The position numbers and the translations under genes are program-made. This document shows, in pieces, positions 1 through 10,698 of a DNA stretch of 61,889 nucleotides (positions are counted from its first letter, which is position 1; each line of letters opens with the position of its first letter). Location: contig JAHBMJ010005719.1 of the NCBI GenBank assembly GCA_018398765.1, positions 1 through 61,889 of the forward strand. The letters run 5' to 3'. The notes under the pieces were generated by a model, which was given only the letters and a program-made list of their open reading frames with translations, was not told the origin of the DNA and ran no database searches. The DNA is from Chromera velia (taxonomy: Eukaryota; Sar; Chromeraceae).

Positions 1-1605
1 GGGGGGGGGGGAAGGTGATCGAAAGAAGGAAAATGCAGACATTTATTTTTCGAACGGGATCGATCCAGAGAGAACCGGGCGGGGCATGCACAGGAAGGAA
101 AAGCGATGAGAGGGCGGCACCGAAGGAAACATCTCCTTCCCCAAGCAGGCAAGAAAGAGAGAGAGAGAGACTTCGAACTCTATTGATAGGTCGTTGAGTT
201 CAGACCTCATTCGTCTTGTCTGTCATTGACTTGCTTTCGTTTGAGACGTATTTGTTTCAGCCCGTCCTTCCTACCCTGCAGAGCTCCCTATTGTCCTTAC
301 ACCGCTGCATGTCTTTTCATTCATGCATGTGGGCAGAAGACTTACAAGACAGAATTAATGGGGGCACTGTAAAAAGTTCTGAAAAGACGATCGAGAAGAC
401 AGCAAAGAGAGCCCGGAAGGAAAGCATAGCTGACAGACAGTTGGTGCACCATCATAGACCCTAATTTAATCAGCGGGAGGGAGGGAGGGAGGGAGGGAGG
501 GAGGGAGAGAGGGAGGGAGGGAGGGAGGGAGGCATAGTGCTCGAGACAGTGGGGTCGACTTAACGAACAGGGAATTAAGGGAGAGATGGAAGGAAGAGAG
601 AGTGAAGGAACAGAGGAGAAAAGGATTGAAGGGGATGGGAGAAAATCATTCAAGGCATGCAATTAATCAGGTCATGTAGACATGCATGTCTCAACTGCGA
701 ATCGCTCCGTCCGTCCATCGATCTGCGAGCACATGATCGAATCTCTCTTGACCGCTTCGTTTAGTCCGTCCGACCTTTCGTGCCCTCTCTTTCTCCATCG
801 CACGTTTTTTCAAGCTCCACCGAAGGGGGGCGTCCTCTGCATGTCTAAAAAGCTACACCTGCATGACTCAAGTGCCGTCGTGCGTGCACTCCTCCTCGGT
901 GCAGGACGAATTGTGGGGGCTTGCAAAGTTGCCCCCCCGATTACGGCCTCGATGGACGCTTATTATTTGGTTTTTATGTTTGCATGCCCCTTTCTATACA
1001 TGCGTGATGGCCCGGCCTCATGCATTTTTTCCTGCATCCGTTTTGAAAACTTTAGACAGACTGCTGGACTGACAGAGAAGAGAGAAAGAGAGCCTAGAAG
1101 AGAGCGAGCTCTTAGATTGGTCGAAAGGATGTGAGGGCTCCTTCTCTGGTTGAGGTAGGTTGAGGATTGACCTGAAAAGGCAGGAGAAATTGACGGAGGG
1201 AAACTGCATTCTTTTGATTGTTATACAGTAAAAGAACGGCGATTAAAATGAATTATTTGCACGCATTCAACTTATATTTCAGTTCATGTAAGTTCATGCA
1301 AAGTGGAGCCCACGACACCACCTGCGGTGTGACAGTTTGCTTAAAGTGACAGTCTTATATGACGGCTAGTTTCAATTTCTAGTTTGGCGGTCCTTTGACT
1401 AAACTAAACCAAATATAAGACTTTGCTAGAAAAATTATTAAAGCTCAGAACTGTGAACTGTGATGATGTGATGATTGAGGGTTAAATCCTAGATTTAGCG
1501 ACACCAAATCCCAAGCCACTAGCAAGGCTTTGAGGACAACCCAGAGCACACATTCATGGGGGGGGGGGGATGAGAAAGCCTGCATGCCAATCGGATCGAT
1601 TCGCC
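1..1605. other. no gene recognised
   Basis: The segment starts with a poly-G run and holds a (GGGA)n microsatellite near 477-533 and a second poly-G run near 1560-1570. Open frames here are short and low in complexity. I see no splice-bounded exon or recognisable protein. The 3' end of LINE copy A, which reads on the minus strand, begins just to the right. Confidence 0.6.
477..533. repeat. (GGGA)n microsatellite
   Basis: Nearly uninterrupted GGGA tetranucleotide repeats of about 57 bp with one GAGA interruption. The Leu-Pro-Pro-Ser open frame on the minus strand comes from this repeat. Confidence 0.95.
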
Positions 1606-2520
1606 TCAACTTGCCTTATCGACAGAATGGACCTTCTTGAGACAGTCGGCTATAGCTTTGGAACCGCTTCTAGGCAGGATTGTGCACAATAGCACAACCA
1701 TATCCTTCATTTTCTTTTCATTGTCAGAAGTCCCCCTCCCGGTTGCACCTGCAACGTGTTGTACAATCTGTATTCTTATGTCAATGGGCGTTTTCTGCTT
1801 CACAATTTCATACAGTTCTTTCAGCCTGTTCCATTCCTTTTCTGTATCCTTACATTCCATGAGGACATAAACCTCATCTTTAATCACATGCAAGGGGGAC
1901 AAACATTTATCGTACAGCGGTTCTGGTTGGGTTCTATCTATATCCCTCCCTGTGAGAGCCCTAAAAAGCGTACGGAAGCCTGCGGAGGACTGCAACAGAC
2001 TTTTTAGCAGAGGTTCAACACTGCACTCTATCATTTCACTTCTTGGACGCCATTTCCTTTCACTCAGAAGGTGCATGGCCAAACGCTGTCTGGTCGGATT
2101 CTCTGATTGGAAAGGGGAGAGATTCGCAAGGTAGGGGAAAATTCTGTCTCTATCTCTAACATTTCTAGTTTCTTCTTTCAACCAGTCGGACAGCCAGGCA
2201 CCCTCTACGATCTTTTTTACTGCCCTTTTCCTTCTGCCCTTGCCCTTCCTTTTAAACTTGTCCCCCACCGTGCTTGGCAATGGACGCCACAAAAAGGAGC
2301 AATCTAATAGAACGGCCAGCCATCTTACTGTCTTAACGAAGGGTTCACATGAGCTAGCTAAGCACTCATTCCACACTGTCCGGGATAGAGCACGGTCGAT
2401 CGATTTGATGCATTGGATGAAACCCCCACTCAACTTACTAAGTAGAGAACTGAATGGCTCGAGAGAGAGAGAAAGAAGGGAAGGCGAAACAAAGGAGTGA
2501 TGGGAGAGACTAAAACAACA
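1606..2520 (-). pseudogene. LINE A ORF2 C-terminal domain
   Basis: This open frame (275 codons at 2433-1606) follows the reverse transcriptase thumb. It begins with a 'GGFI..IK' block that also starts the corresponding frame in copy C, followed by 'RTVW', a basic stretch, and the block 'ENPTRQRLAMHLL', which matches copy C 'ENRSHQRLAMLLL'. Near its end copies B and C carry a Cys/His cluster shaped like the zinc finger at the C-terminus of many LINE proteins. In this copy the His of the terminal HX4C pair appears as Tyr ('DEVYVLMEC'), so the motif looks eroded. Its role in LINEs is presumed RNA or DNA binding. Confidence 0.75.
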
Positions 2521-3744
2521 TCAAACAAAACATAACTGTAATGCATCGAGGTAGGCAACATCTGTCTTTCTCAGCAGGATCGTTTCCAATGTATACAGCG
2601 CGACTGGCAGCCAGAGGGCCTTGAACAAAGTAATTTTAGAAAAGGGAGAAACAAAGCCCAGAGAAGAGAGAGTACCAAACACAGCCTCCAATGCCTTCTC
2701 TGCCGCCTCAATGCGGGCTTCGACTGTCTTGCTAAGGTCCCCGCCCTCAAAAACCTAGTTGCCCAAATACTTATATTTACTCACCGCTTCCACTGGTCTG
2801 CCTTCATAAAGAAAAGGGGTCCGGGGCACTAGATCGGGGTAGGGGGAGGAGAGACGCATAACTTTTGTCTTCTTTAAATTCATCTTCAGGCCGTGCTCCT
2901 TACAATAGTCCTCGAGGCGAGACAGGCGTTTCTGCAAGTCTGAAACACTGTGAGCAAACAGAACAAGGTCGTCAGCGTATCTGATGCTTTCGACTAAAAC
3001 GTCAGACAGTCTGACTGGAATCTCTCCATCAGTACCCCTAGCCGAGCTTTGATTCCTGTTTTTATTATCGGAGCTGACAGATTTATGCAGATTATTGATG
3101 AAAAGAAAAAAGAGGAGAGGAGAGAGAGGATCGCCTTATTTTACTCCTCCGCCTTCTGGAAAGCATTCTATTGCTCTATCCACCCGAGCTTTCACCTGAC
3201 TATACATCGAATGAATCATCTAAACATCGGCTTGGCTTACTCCTTCCTCCCTGTCAGAGTCCCTGAGCCTCTCTAACATTTTGACCCGAGGAACTATATC
3301 AAACGCCTTGCTGAAATCAACAAACGTGACAATCAGAGGGCTCTTCTTCTTTTTGGAACTAAGAATTAACAAAGACAGAACAGCGAAGACCTTCTTTGTC
3401 CCTACTCTCTGTCTGAAACCGAGCTGCTTTTTGTCAATTTTCACCTCCTTCCTGATCTTTGAGTCCATCAATAAAGCAAAAATCTTACCCAAAAGCCCCA
3501 CAATATGGATCGGGCGCCATTTATTACAGTTGAGATTCGGTGGGCCCTTGGAGACGGGAGCAATGCATAATACATTCCAGCATTCAGGCCAAAAAGAAAA
3601 AAGGTGAAACAAATTTAAAAAGATAAAGTGCAGCAAGCGGGAGAGAGGAGAAAAACTAAAATATATCGAGAGGTGACAGGGGCCAACCCTATTCAAACCT
3701 AACACCTTCTTTAGATCAATTCCTTTCAGTGTTTCCTCAATCAT
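2521..3744 (-). pseudogene. LINE A reverse transcriptase domain
   Basis: RT motifs appear in the expected order on the minus strand: 'WRPIHIVGLLGKIFALL' (motif 1-2 region), 'LGFRQRVGTKK', 'FVDFSKAFD' with the first catalytic Asp, 'GVK*GDPLSP' and 'YADD' (codons at 2968-2979) with the catalytic Asp pair. These are followed by 'NLKKTK' and 'YKYLG'. Reverse transcriptase copies element RNA at a nicked target. The stop at 3136-3138 falls in the glycine position-defining motif (copy C has GVKQGDP), and a second stop follows 'YKYLGN' at about 2757. There is also a frameshift between the FVDFSKAFD and GVK blocks. The copy is dead but well preserved in sequence. Confidence 0.9.
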
Positions 3745-5443
3745 ATGTATAGAGAAGGTGGGCTAAGAAAGAGGGGGGAAGGCCAGACCAATAGGTACAG
3801 GCGGAAGACCAGGACCGTCGAAGACCCCTGCCCAGAACTGAGTGAAGGAAGATGCAGCGGGTTTATTATCCCCTCCCCTCTGTGTTTTGATTTTCCTGTT
3901 CTATTGCCAAACTTTCGAGGGGTTAACTGCTGCTTCTCTAGCTAGTCTCTCTACTGTCTGTTGCTCGAGTTTACTCCTTTTTGCTGCAAACAGTCGAGCT
4001 CTTTCCCTTCTCAGTTTGACATATTCTTTTCGTAGAGAGTGGGAAGGGTTCGGGACGTGTCTTGCCTTTTCCTCGGCCTCCTTCACCTTCAAATATATCA
4101 GGCGGCATTGTGGGTCCTACCAAGCCTGACGGGTGCTCTACTTTCTCCCAGACTATCTTCTCTTCTTAGATGCCTTTCCCCTGTCTACCACTGCACCCAC
4201 TTTGCTGTCTGCCAGCCTTTCTTCCCAAGAAAAACACAACTGTTCCAATTGCTTAAGATAAGAAGCCTTGCTGAAAAAGTTGGGGGGGGAAGCATTCTGA
4301 GGGGGAGGTGGTTGTGGGGGAGGGAGTGATGGGTCAGGGGGAGGTGGGATAGGGGGAACAACGTGACCTCCTTCATACAGTTAACTCGTTTACCCCTCTA
4401 TTGAATAGGCTGGGAAAAACCGTCTCAGAGAATGGCAGGACCGCTTTGGCGAGAGGAATCATTTTGTCAGCGGTCACCGGGGAAGTTCTATTTACAGTGA
4501 GAAGAGGGGGGAAAAAAGAGAAATTCTTTTTACCCGTGGGGGTATATAGAGGATCAGAAAACATAGGGGGAGGAGATGAATCAAGAAAAAAAGAAAGAGA
4601 AAGAACAACATGTTGTGGGGCAAAGTCAGCTTCCAGGTTTGAAATGGCATAGGACCAGGCTGTCAAAAGAAAAGGATCTATAAAAAAGTGATCAATCGCT
4701 GTTGTTTTTTCTCCTGCTTTAAAAAAGGTGTATGGGCCTAGAAAGGAGATATCAATACCCAGCCTCTCACATTTCAAGGACAGGCCGTGGAGAGGAATTA
4801 AGTTAGAGCGTTTACAAAGATGGATCAGCCAATTCCCTTGCTCGCCAGGTTGACTGCCATAGCTGCAGGCTGACAATCGAGAGGGCTTACAAGCATCAAC
4901 TTCGTTCTCTTCTCTGTTTTCATAAGTGGGACATAGCATTCTTTCCTAAGTCAGCCTTTCCGACACCCGAGTCCCCAGCTTGCCGTTCATGTCCTCAACC
5001 AGGATACGCAAATCCTTGAGAAGTACCTGACACAGTGCATCGATCACGCCCTCTCTCTCTCTGTCTCTTAGCTCCCTGTCTCTCTGTCTCAGGTCAGACC
5101 CTCTAGGTAGAAAGTACACACTGAAAACATGGAGGACTCTTGTGGCTGACTCCCCTCCTTCTGAGGGAGAAAGGACACTCACTGACAGACGGACCAGATT
5201 TTGACCTACCAGCTTGGAGTCCCACCTTGGCTGCAGTTCATGAACTAAAGAATTCCTGACTAGGATGTATACACCCCCTGTTCTTGCTTCTCCGATAGTT
5301 GCGGCTTTCTTTCTCGACCTTTTCGCTTTGATTTTCCTTCTCAACCACTCAGAGTGATCGAAATTATGCCCTGTGTGAGTGGATGTTCTTACGGGTATGG
5401 AGCTAGGGCATGGAGGGGCACTTCATTTCAGTCAACACCACAA
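3745..5443 (-). pseudogene. LINE A endonuclease (C-terminal two thirds) and linker
   Basis: From 5443 downwards the minus strand reads 'VVLTEMK', the Glu-containing APE endonuclease motif, then after a frameshift near 5396 'THTGHNFDHSEWLRRK', 'GGVYILVRN' and 'LHVFSVYF'. The usual GDFN block is degraded to 'VEDMNGKLG'. The frame at 4939-4373 continues with 'LIPLHGLSLK' and 'GEKTTAIDHFFID', the Ser/Ile-Asp-His region. A basic, probably coiled linker follows (about 4092-3901). The endonuclease nicks the target for priming. Loss of the GDFN core and several frameshifts mean it is not functional. Confidence 0.85.
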
Positions 5444-5446
5444 TGA

Positions 5447-5625
5447 AAGACAAATCTATCACAAACACTCTCCAACATCAAAACGGTCTCTAGAACGGTC
5501 TCCAAAACAATCATAGTTCTCCAGCTTTTCTAGTATTTATTATATATTAAACAATGCTTAAAAGCTCAAAACAAAGAGTTTTGAGCAATGTGAGAGTGCG
5601 ATTTTGTGTTTTTAAATTGGGATTA
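5447..5625 (+). repeat. left terminal inverted repeat
   Basis: This sequence matches the reverse complement of 8925-9082 with small gaps, at about three quarters identity by eye. Shared blocks include ACAAATCTATC, CTCCAACATCAAAACGG, AAACAATG and GAGAGTGCGATT. Confidence 0.85.
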
Positions 5626-5659
5626 GTGAGAAAAAACATCCCAATTATACCTGGGTAAT

Positions 5660-5757
5660 TATAGCGGTGTGCGTGACCGCAACGCGGCGGTGTGCTGCGC
5701 GCCCGTTACCGTAACGCGGCCGGCGGCGGGGCGCGGCGGGTCCTGCGCACATCATGG
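5660..5757. other. GC-rich island within AT-rich element
   Basis: About 100 bp dominated by CG, GCGG and GCGCG words. The word AACGCGGC occurs twice with similar left context (CCGCAACGCGGC and CCGTAACGCGGC). It lies just inside the left inverted repeat. No coding or RNA structure is recognised. Confidence 0.6.
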
Positions 5758-6650
5758 AATCAATGTGCCCCAGCCTTAAAATCGGATAATATCGAAAAAG
5801 CCAATTTTGATGCACACAGATATAGCTGACAGCACGTATACTACATATTTATCTCTGAACATTGTGGGACTGCGGATCTACTCCAAAGCTGTTAATTCAC
5901 TGCTGATGTTTTCAGATCAGCTCGCACTACATTGCAAGCATAACAGCTCTATACTTCACATGGGAGACTCCAACTCTGAGCAGACTTTGGAAGGAAGCTC
6001 AGTAGTCTCTTTTCTTCGAACATGGGTTTATTTGCCCGTCTTGCGCCGTCTCGTTCTGTCAGCAAGCGTGGTGGGAAAATTGGAGAGGGCCGTCTTGTTC
6101 TTACTCTTTGATCGACGTCCTTTTCCCCTTGCATGCTTCTATGCAAGCGCTCGACCTCTTGCTTTCTTTGCCGGGGGAACTGGGGCTGTTTTTATCTTCC
6201 TTCTGGTGAGTTTAAGGTTCTGTCTCCTTTCAGACGTGAACTATAGCTAGCCGTAACACTCGTTGCATCATATCAGGCACAGGCCCACCTTTGTCCAAGC
6301 TCTCAGACTTCCTTACTTTCTTGGTATGTACCTGCAGACAGGATTTGGGATTCACACTGGGCTGTTTCGGGGATCCAGAGGGACCTTCGCATGCTCTTCA
6401 GTCATAAGGGAGTATGGCCCGGGCTGGCGGCGTCACAAGTGGCTGGGGTGGGCGGTGTCCACCGGGAAGGACACAGACAATCCGAAGTTTCGGAGAGGTC
6501 GGTGGGAGAAATCGGTGGGGAGTTAGGGCATAAAAAGTGGATTGCCTAGCTTCACGAAGGGTGCCGGTGGAGGCTGCGCTGTTTTTTTAGGCCCATTCCA
6601 TACTTTGTGTTCTATCTCTCCCTCTCAGACTATGTGAAAAAAATATTTGG
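5758..6650. other. element interior, no gene recognised
   Basis: Two moderately long plus-strand open frames (5807-6250 and 6263-6526) occur here. They show no recognisable domain, and I see no duplicate of them elsewhere in the window. I treat them as unsupported. Confidence 0.4.
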
Positions 6651-7086
6651 CGAGGGAGAATTCAGGGCTGAATTCTCCCTCGATGAGTATGTGGAAAAAA
6701 AATTTTTTGAGGGAGAATTTTTTTGAGTCGTTTTTCTGGCTTCTTTTACCAAAATGAGTCATCTTTTTTTTGCTCCCTCGAAAAAAAAATTTTTTTATTG
6801 TTACTGAGGGAGAATTCAGGGCTGAATTCTCCCTCTTGAAGTATGTCAAAAAGATATCGTCCGAGGGAGAATTTAGCCCTGAATTCTCCCTCGGTCAAAA
6901 TATGAAGGATTTTTTTTTCTTTCGCACCATAGAAAGGAGATGTTCTTTGGATGAAAGGTGTTTAGGACAGCATTCATCTTGATTAAAATCGTGCCAACTA
7001 CTCTCTTTCTCTCCTTGCAGCTCTCAATGTGCAGCACTTTGAGCCGTTTCATCCGAGGGAGAATTTAGCCCTGAATTCTCCCTCGG
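6651..7086. repeat. cluster of four short perfect or near-perfect hairpins
   Basis: The same palindrome core occurs at 6651-6682, 6806-6835, 6861-6894 and 7053-7086, with arms GAGGGAGAATTCAG (or the TTTAG variant) and CTGAATTCTCCCTC separated by about 2 nt. A half copy lies near 6709-6720, followed by A/T-rich runs that are themselves self-complementary. The spacing is uneven, and no protein frame explains the repeats. Confidence 0.9.
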
Positions 7087-7210
7087 TGAAAATACGAAGG
7101 ATTTTTTTTTCTTTCGCATCACAGAAATAACATATTTTTTGGACGAAAGGTGTTCGGGACAGCATTCATCTTATATAAATTTATGCCACGTGTTCTTTTT
7201 CTGTTCTTAA
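6861..7210 (+). repeat. 192-bp direct duplication carrying the hairpin
   Basis: Two diverged units start at 6861 and 7053. Each has the hairpin, then AAAATA, GAAGGATTTTTTTTTCTTTCGC, and a segment containing GGACAGCATTCATCTT. Each unit therefore holds one hairpin plus about 150 bp of shared flank. Confidence 0.85.
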
Positions 7211-7639
7211 TCTGCTCTATTATAGGCCGCCTCGGATTTGGCATCCGCAGGCATCAGGGTTGTACCTTGCGCACCTCATGTTCTCTGCTTGTGCACATGC
7301 AGAAAAAAGCACCTAAATTGTTGTAAAACCTTTTGAATTCGTTTTCTAAGCCTTCAATTCTTCTCCCATCTGCCTGTTTCTGTTTTTGATACATCTATGG
7401 ACTCTTTTTTATATGTGTGTCTTCTGAATATGAATGCAGTTAAGTCCACTTCGAGTTGTGTGGAGGGACCACCCCAGACAGCCCCTATAGAAAGTGGGTT
7501 CAGAGCTCAGCCTTTGTTTCAGTGGCTTGTACTTAGTCTGCCAGGCTTTGGAGCTCTAGACTGCGTTTTTGTTGACCATTTTGCTTTCCTTTTTGAGTCT
7601 TTCTCCGTCTCTGCACGTGTGTGTGTATCTAGATGTGTA

Positions 7640-7915
7640 TAACGCTAGGTGCAGCGTGTGTGTATGTGTGTGTGTAAAAGAGTGTGAGTGTATGAAAAAG
7701 GATATCCTCCCGTGTATTCTGTTTGTCTCCGGCCTTGTCCTGGAAGTTTATGTGTTCTTTCTGGCACTGTATTTTGTTGCCTGTATTTGCTCGAACAACA
7801 AAGGAGCGTACTGCTAGTAGTCCGTGTGATTTTGTATTCCGTGTGCATGTGTGCATGCACATGCATGCGTGTATGCGCGGACCTATATCACGGTGTGTAT
7901 ATGTGTGTGTGAGTG

Positions 7916-7965
<50 letters not shown>

Positions 7966-8140
7966 TGTGAGTGTGAATGCGAGTGTGGGTGTGAGTGTGA
8001 GTGTGAGTGTGAGCGTGAGTGTGAGTGTGAGTGTGAGTGTGAGTGTGAGTGTGAGTGTGAGTGTGTGTATATGTGTGTGTATGTATGTGTATGTGTGTGT
8101 GTGCATATGTATGCGTGCATGCATGTGTGAGTATGTAAAG
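7640..8140. repeat. (TG)n / (GTGTGA)n compound microsatellite
   Basis: Long alternating TG tracts with runs of GTGAGT words and a (GA)n patch near 7947-7966. The His-Thr, Val-Ser and Cys-Val open frames on both strands come from the repeat. Confidence 0.95.
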
Positions 8141-8397
8141 GTGTGCACACAACGCAACACAGTTTTTCCATCCTTTTCTTTCTTAAGGCTCATGACGCTC
8201 ACCTCTTTCAGAAAGAATAAATGCATGTTGTTGCTTTTCTGTGAGTCAGTTTGTCTGAGTCTGCGTTTATGTGCGTGTGCACATATCTGAGGTGCATGTA
8301 CTCGTTCTCCTTCTACCTCTTGGTCTCTTCTTTATGTCCAAGTTTTCTCTGCCGGCTTATGTTCCTCCCATTTCTCCTTTCCCCCCGGCCTGTTCTC

Positions 8398-8482
8398 TTG
8401 TATGTGTGTATGTGTATGTATATGTATGTGTGTGTATGTATGTGTGTGTGTGTGTATATGTATGCGCGCGCGCGCGCGTATG
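8398..8482. repeat. (TG/TA)n and (CG)n microsatellite
   Basis: TGTATG and TGTG words run into a 16-bp GC-alternating tract near 8464-8479. Alternating purine-pyrimidine DNA of this kind can adopt Z-form. Confidence 0.9.
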
Positions 8483-8559
8483 CACACTGGCAGATCCACA
8501 TGCATACAGACCTTCACTGACAGGTTACATGCACTGGAAGCCAATTTTAAAATGTTGAT

Positions 8560-8924
8560 TATTGTTCCGGCGGCATAAAAAATTTGTTATCTGAGTTGAA
8601 CAACTTCATTGTCTGGTTGTTGTGGTGTTATGCTAAAACAGTGTTTTGAGCTCACGGCCATTGTTATGAGCGTCCTACTTATGATTTGTAGTCATACAGT
8701 CTAAGATATTAATAGCATCAATTGTGATATTCATAAAAGCTCTACACTACGTTTCACATGTTTTCAATCTTAAAGTTTCTGTTAAAACCTTAAGATTTAT
8801 TATGAAGACAATATTTTAAAGAGTTAAAAACTTATTAAAAAAGTTAAAATGATAAATTAAAATTTAAATATATATGCAGTAATCATAAATCAAGTTTATA
8901 TATAATTATTAATAATTATTTCAC
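8560..8924. other. AT-rich segment
   Basis: Low-GC sequence with TATATA and AATTATTAATAATTATT words, just inside the right inverted repeat. No gene seen. Confidence 0.7.
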
Positions 8925-9082
8925 TAACTACGATAAAAAAAACACTTAATCGCACTCTCAAACCGTTTAAAACTCTTTGTTTTAAGTTTTTGATCATTGT
9001 TTAGTACCTAGAAATGCTTGATGGATATGGTAATTTTGGATACCGTTTTGATGTTGGAGACCGTTTGGGATAGATTTGTCTT
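8925..9082 (-). repeat. right terminal inverted repeat
   Basis: Inverted partner of 5447-5625. LINE A endonuclease sequence resumes immediately to the right, at about 9087. Confidence 0.85.
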
Positions 9083-9086
9083 AATA

Positions 9087-9201
9087 ATATGTCTGCCTGG
9101 CAAGTGGCCAGCCACTGCTCAAGAGCCTTGCTTCGTATGCATGACCCCAGCCCCTCCACATTTACCGTTTTTATTGTGAGTTTCCTTCTTCCTGAAGCCA
9201 T
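9087..9201 (-). pseudogene. LINE A endonuclease N-terminus (start of ORF2)
   Basis: An ATG at 9201 starts 'MASGRRKLTIKTVNVEGLG', which aligns with the start of copy C, 'MNGRRLSIATLNVGGLD'. The Asn in 'TVNVEG' is the first conserved residue of APE-type LINE endonucleases. The frame continues through 'LEQWLATCQAD' and is cut by the 3.6-kb insertion at about 9087. The next LINE residues are found at 5443 and below. The matching alignment length on both sides of the insertion supports a single broken gene. Confidence 0.85.
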
Positions 9202-9783
9202 GAGACCAGACCTCACGTCGTAAGAAGGAGAGCAAGCATTGTGGGAGGGTGAGGATGCAGAAAGAAAGAGAAAGGAGGGGGAGGACGGCTGAAAGACGCA
9301 TTGAGGAATTGAAGAGGTTGTGGAGGGATGCACCGGTAGGGCAGAGGCAGAAGCACATGCAGAAGCCAAAGCAGAAAAGGAAAAAGAAAAAGAAACAGAA
9401 GCAGAAGAAGAAGAAGAAGAAGAAGAAAAAGAAGAAGAAGAAGAAGAAAAAGAAGAAGAAGAAAAAGAAGAAGACGAAGAGGATGAGGAAGAAAGAGAAG
9501 AGGAGGAGGAAGAGGAGGAGGAGGAGGAGGAGGAGGAGGAGGAGGAGGAGGACGACGATGACACTGCAACCGGAGAGGGGGGAAGGTCGGAAGGAGAACC
9601 TGCATGACATTTTTGTCGGTCTTCATACTTTCTGAGTCTGCATGCTTCCCTGCGACCGGCCCAGAAGGCACACACCAGACGCTTCTCGTCTTTATTTAGT
9701 TGATCTGCGCTTATCCATACGAAGTCGGAAGCGCCCCTCCTCCAAAAATTATATTTTCTTCTCTTTCCTTTTCCATCCCTCAC
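9202..9783 (-). pseudogene. LINE A region upstream of ORF2, with poly-Ser stretch
   Basis: The minus frame stays open from 9783 into ORF2, with no stop before the 'MASGRR' start. Its middle is a long serine run made by the (GAA)n/(GAG)n microsatellite at 9364-9560, so openness there carries little weight. Upstream of the run are scattered Cys and His residues (including 'VCAFWAGRREACRLRKYE') that do not form a motif I can name. It could be a spacer, the end of an upstream ORF, or an N-terminal extension of ORF2. Confidence 0.45.
9364..9560. repeat. (GAA)n to (GAG)n microsatellite
   Basis: A purine-rich tract that changes from AAG/GAA words on the left to pure GAG triplets near 9505-9550. It lies inside LINE A. 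A polypurine mirror tract of this length can form triplex DNA. Confidence 0.95.
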
Positions 9784-9984
9784 TGCACGAATTCTTACAG
9801 AAGAGCGTGAGCCTCCATGTATAACGGCTCGGTCCTCCTTGTCCCTGTCATCAGAAGATCTAGAAGAAGAGAAAGAAGAATCAGAGACAGAAGAAGAGGA
9901 AGAGGGGGAAGGTGAGGATAGAAAATCACGCTTATGTCTCCTCCTACGGCGTTCTCTTTCTTGTTGTCTGTCTTCATGCAGCTC

Positions 9985-10461
9985 TTATCGAGGGGTAGAT
10001 TTGAGATTCTTTCCATTTAGGGGGTTATTGCAGCACTCCTTTTCGAGACAGTCGCAATTGACGCAGGATCTTACTGGGAGAGATTCCGACCCTCTAGTGT
10101 ATGAGTATCTGGATAACAGACATGTTGAGGCCTTGCAGCTATAACATCTCCCTTCATTCCCTCCCCGTCTGTTGCGGCCCTGCTTGTCGGGCTTTTCCTT
10201 ACCTTTCTCTCCCTTTTCATTTCTCTCCTTTACATCATATCTCTTTCTCCCTTTACTTTTCTCTCCATCCCTAAATTTGCTACCTGAGGCCTGTCTGTTC
10301 GACTGCTGCTCCCCCTTTCCACATTCTCTCTGCGGGGGGGGGTAGGAAAGAAAAAGCAGAACGAGAACGGATGAGCGGAGGGAGAGGGAGAGAGGAAGCT
10401 GAGGAGAAAAAAGAAGCACCATAACGAACACTGTAACTTGGTCTATAGGCCGCTTGAACAA
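9985..10461 (-). pseudogene. Cys-rich frame in LINE A 5' half
   Basis: The last third contains 'RCYSCKASTC' followed by 'CVNCDCLEKECC', several CX2C spacings that resemble a nucleic-acid-binding zinc ribbon or knuckle but fit no family exactly. A Lys/Arg/Gly-rich tract precedes it. LINE ORF1 proteins often carry zinc knuckles, so this may be part of a gag-like product. The N-terminal part is compositionally odd and may be out of frame. I do not recognise it beyond this. Confidence 0.35.
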
Positions 10462-10690
10462 CAGACAGAGAGGACAGGGAGGAGCAAAAAGGAGGGGGTG
10501 CTACTGGAGGTAGAGTGAGGGGAAATGGAAGTGAGGCAGGTGGAGAAGGAGCACAAACAGCAAAGTTGAGAGGCGGTGGCTCATCTGAGAGAGTGGAGGG
10601 GAAGACTGGACAGAAAAGGGAAGAAGAAGAAAAGAAGGGATTCCGAAAAGCGTGCGAAGGAGAACTCTAGTGCCCCCGGCCGCCTGGCCT

Positions 10691-10698
10691 CTCACCAC
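10691..10698 (+). repeat. 8-bp target site duplication, left
   Basis: CTCACCAC, repeated exactly at 11167-11174 on the other side of the AT-rich element. Confidence 0.85.

Larger units (their letters stand above)
5447..9082. mobile_element. 3.6-kb element with long terminal inverted repeats inserted in LINE A ORF2
   Basis: The ends are inverted copies of each other over roughly 165-180 bp, starting AAGACAAATCTATC and including CTCCAACATCAAAACGG and AACAAAGAGTTTT. The element interrupts LINE A between 'CQAD' and 'VVLTE' of the endonuclease. Removing it restores a reading frame of the same length as in copy C. The only overlap between the two LINE flanks is CAT, so a target duplication is at most about 3 bp or has decayed. 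The interior holds a GC-rich patch, a hairpin cluster, TG-type microsatellites and AT-rich DNA, but no transposase I recognise. It is therefore probably non-autonomous. Confidence 0.8.

Noticed and set aside
342-662. Leu-Pro-Ser-rich minus frame
   Set aside because: Produced by the (GGGA)n microsatellite.
7629-8171. Long His/Thr/Ser frames on both strands
   Set aside because: They translate (TG)n and GTGAGT repeats. No flanking splice sites or non-repeat protein sequence.
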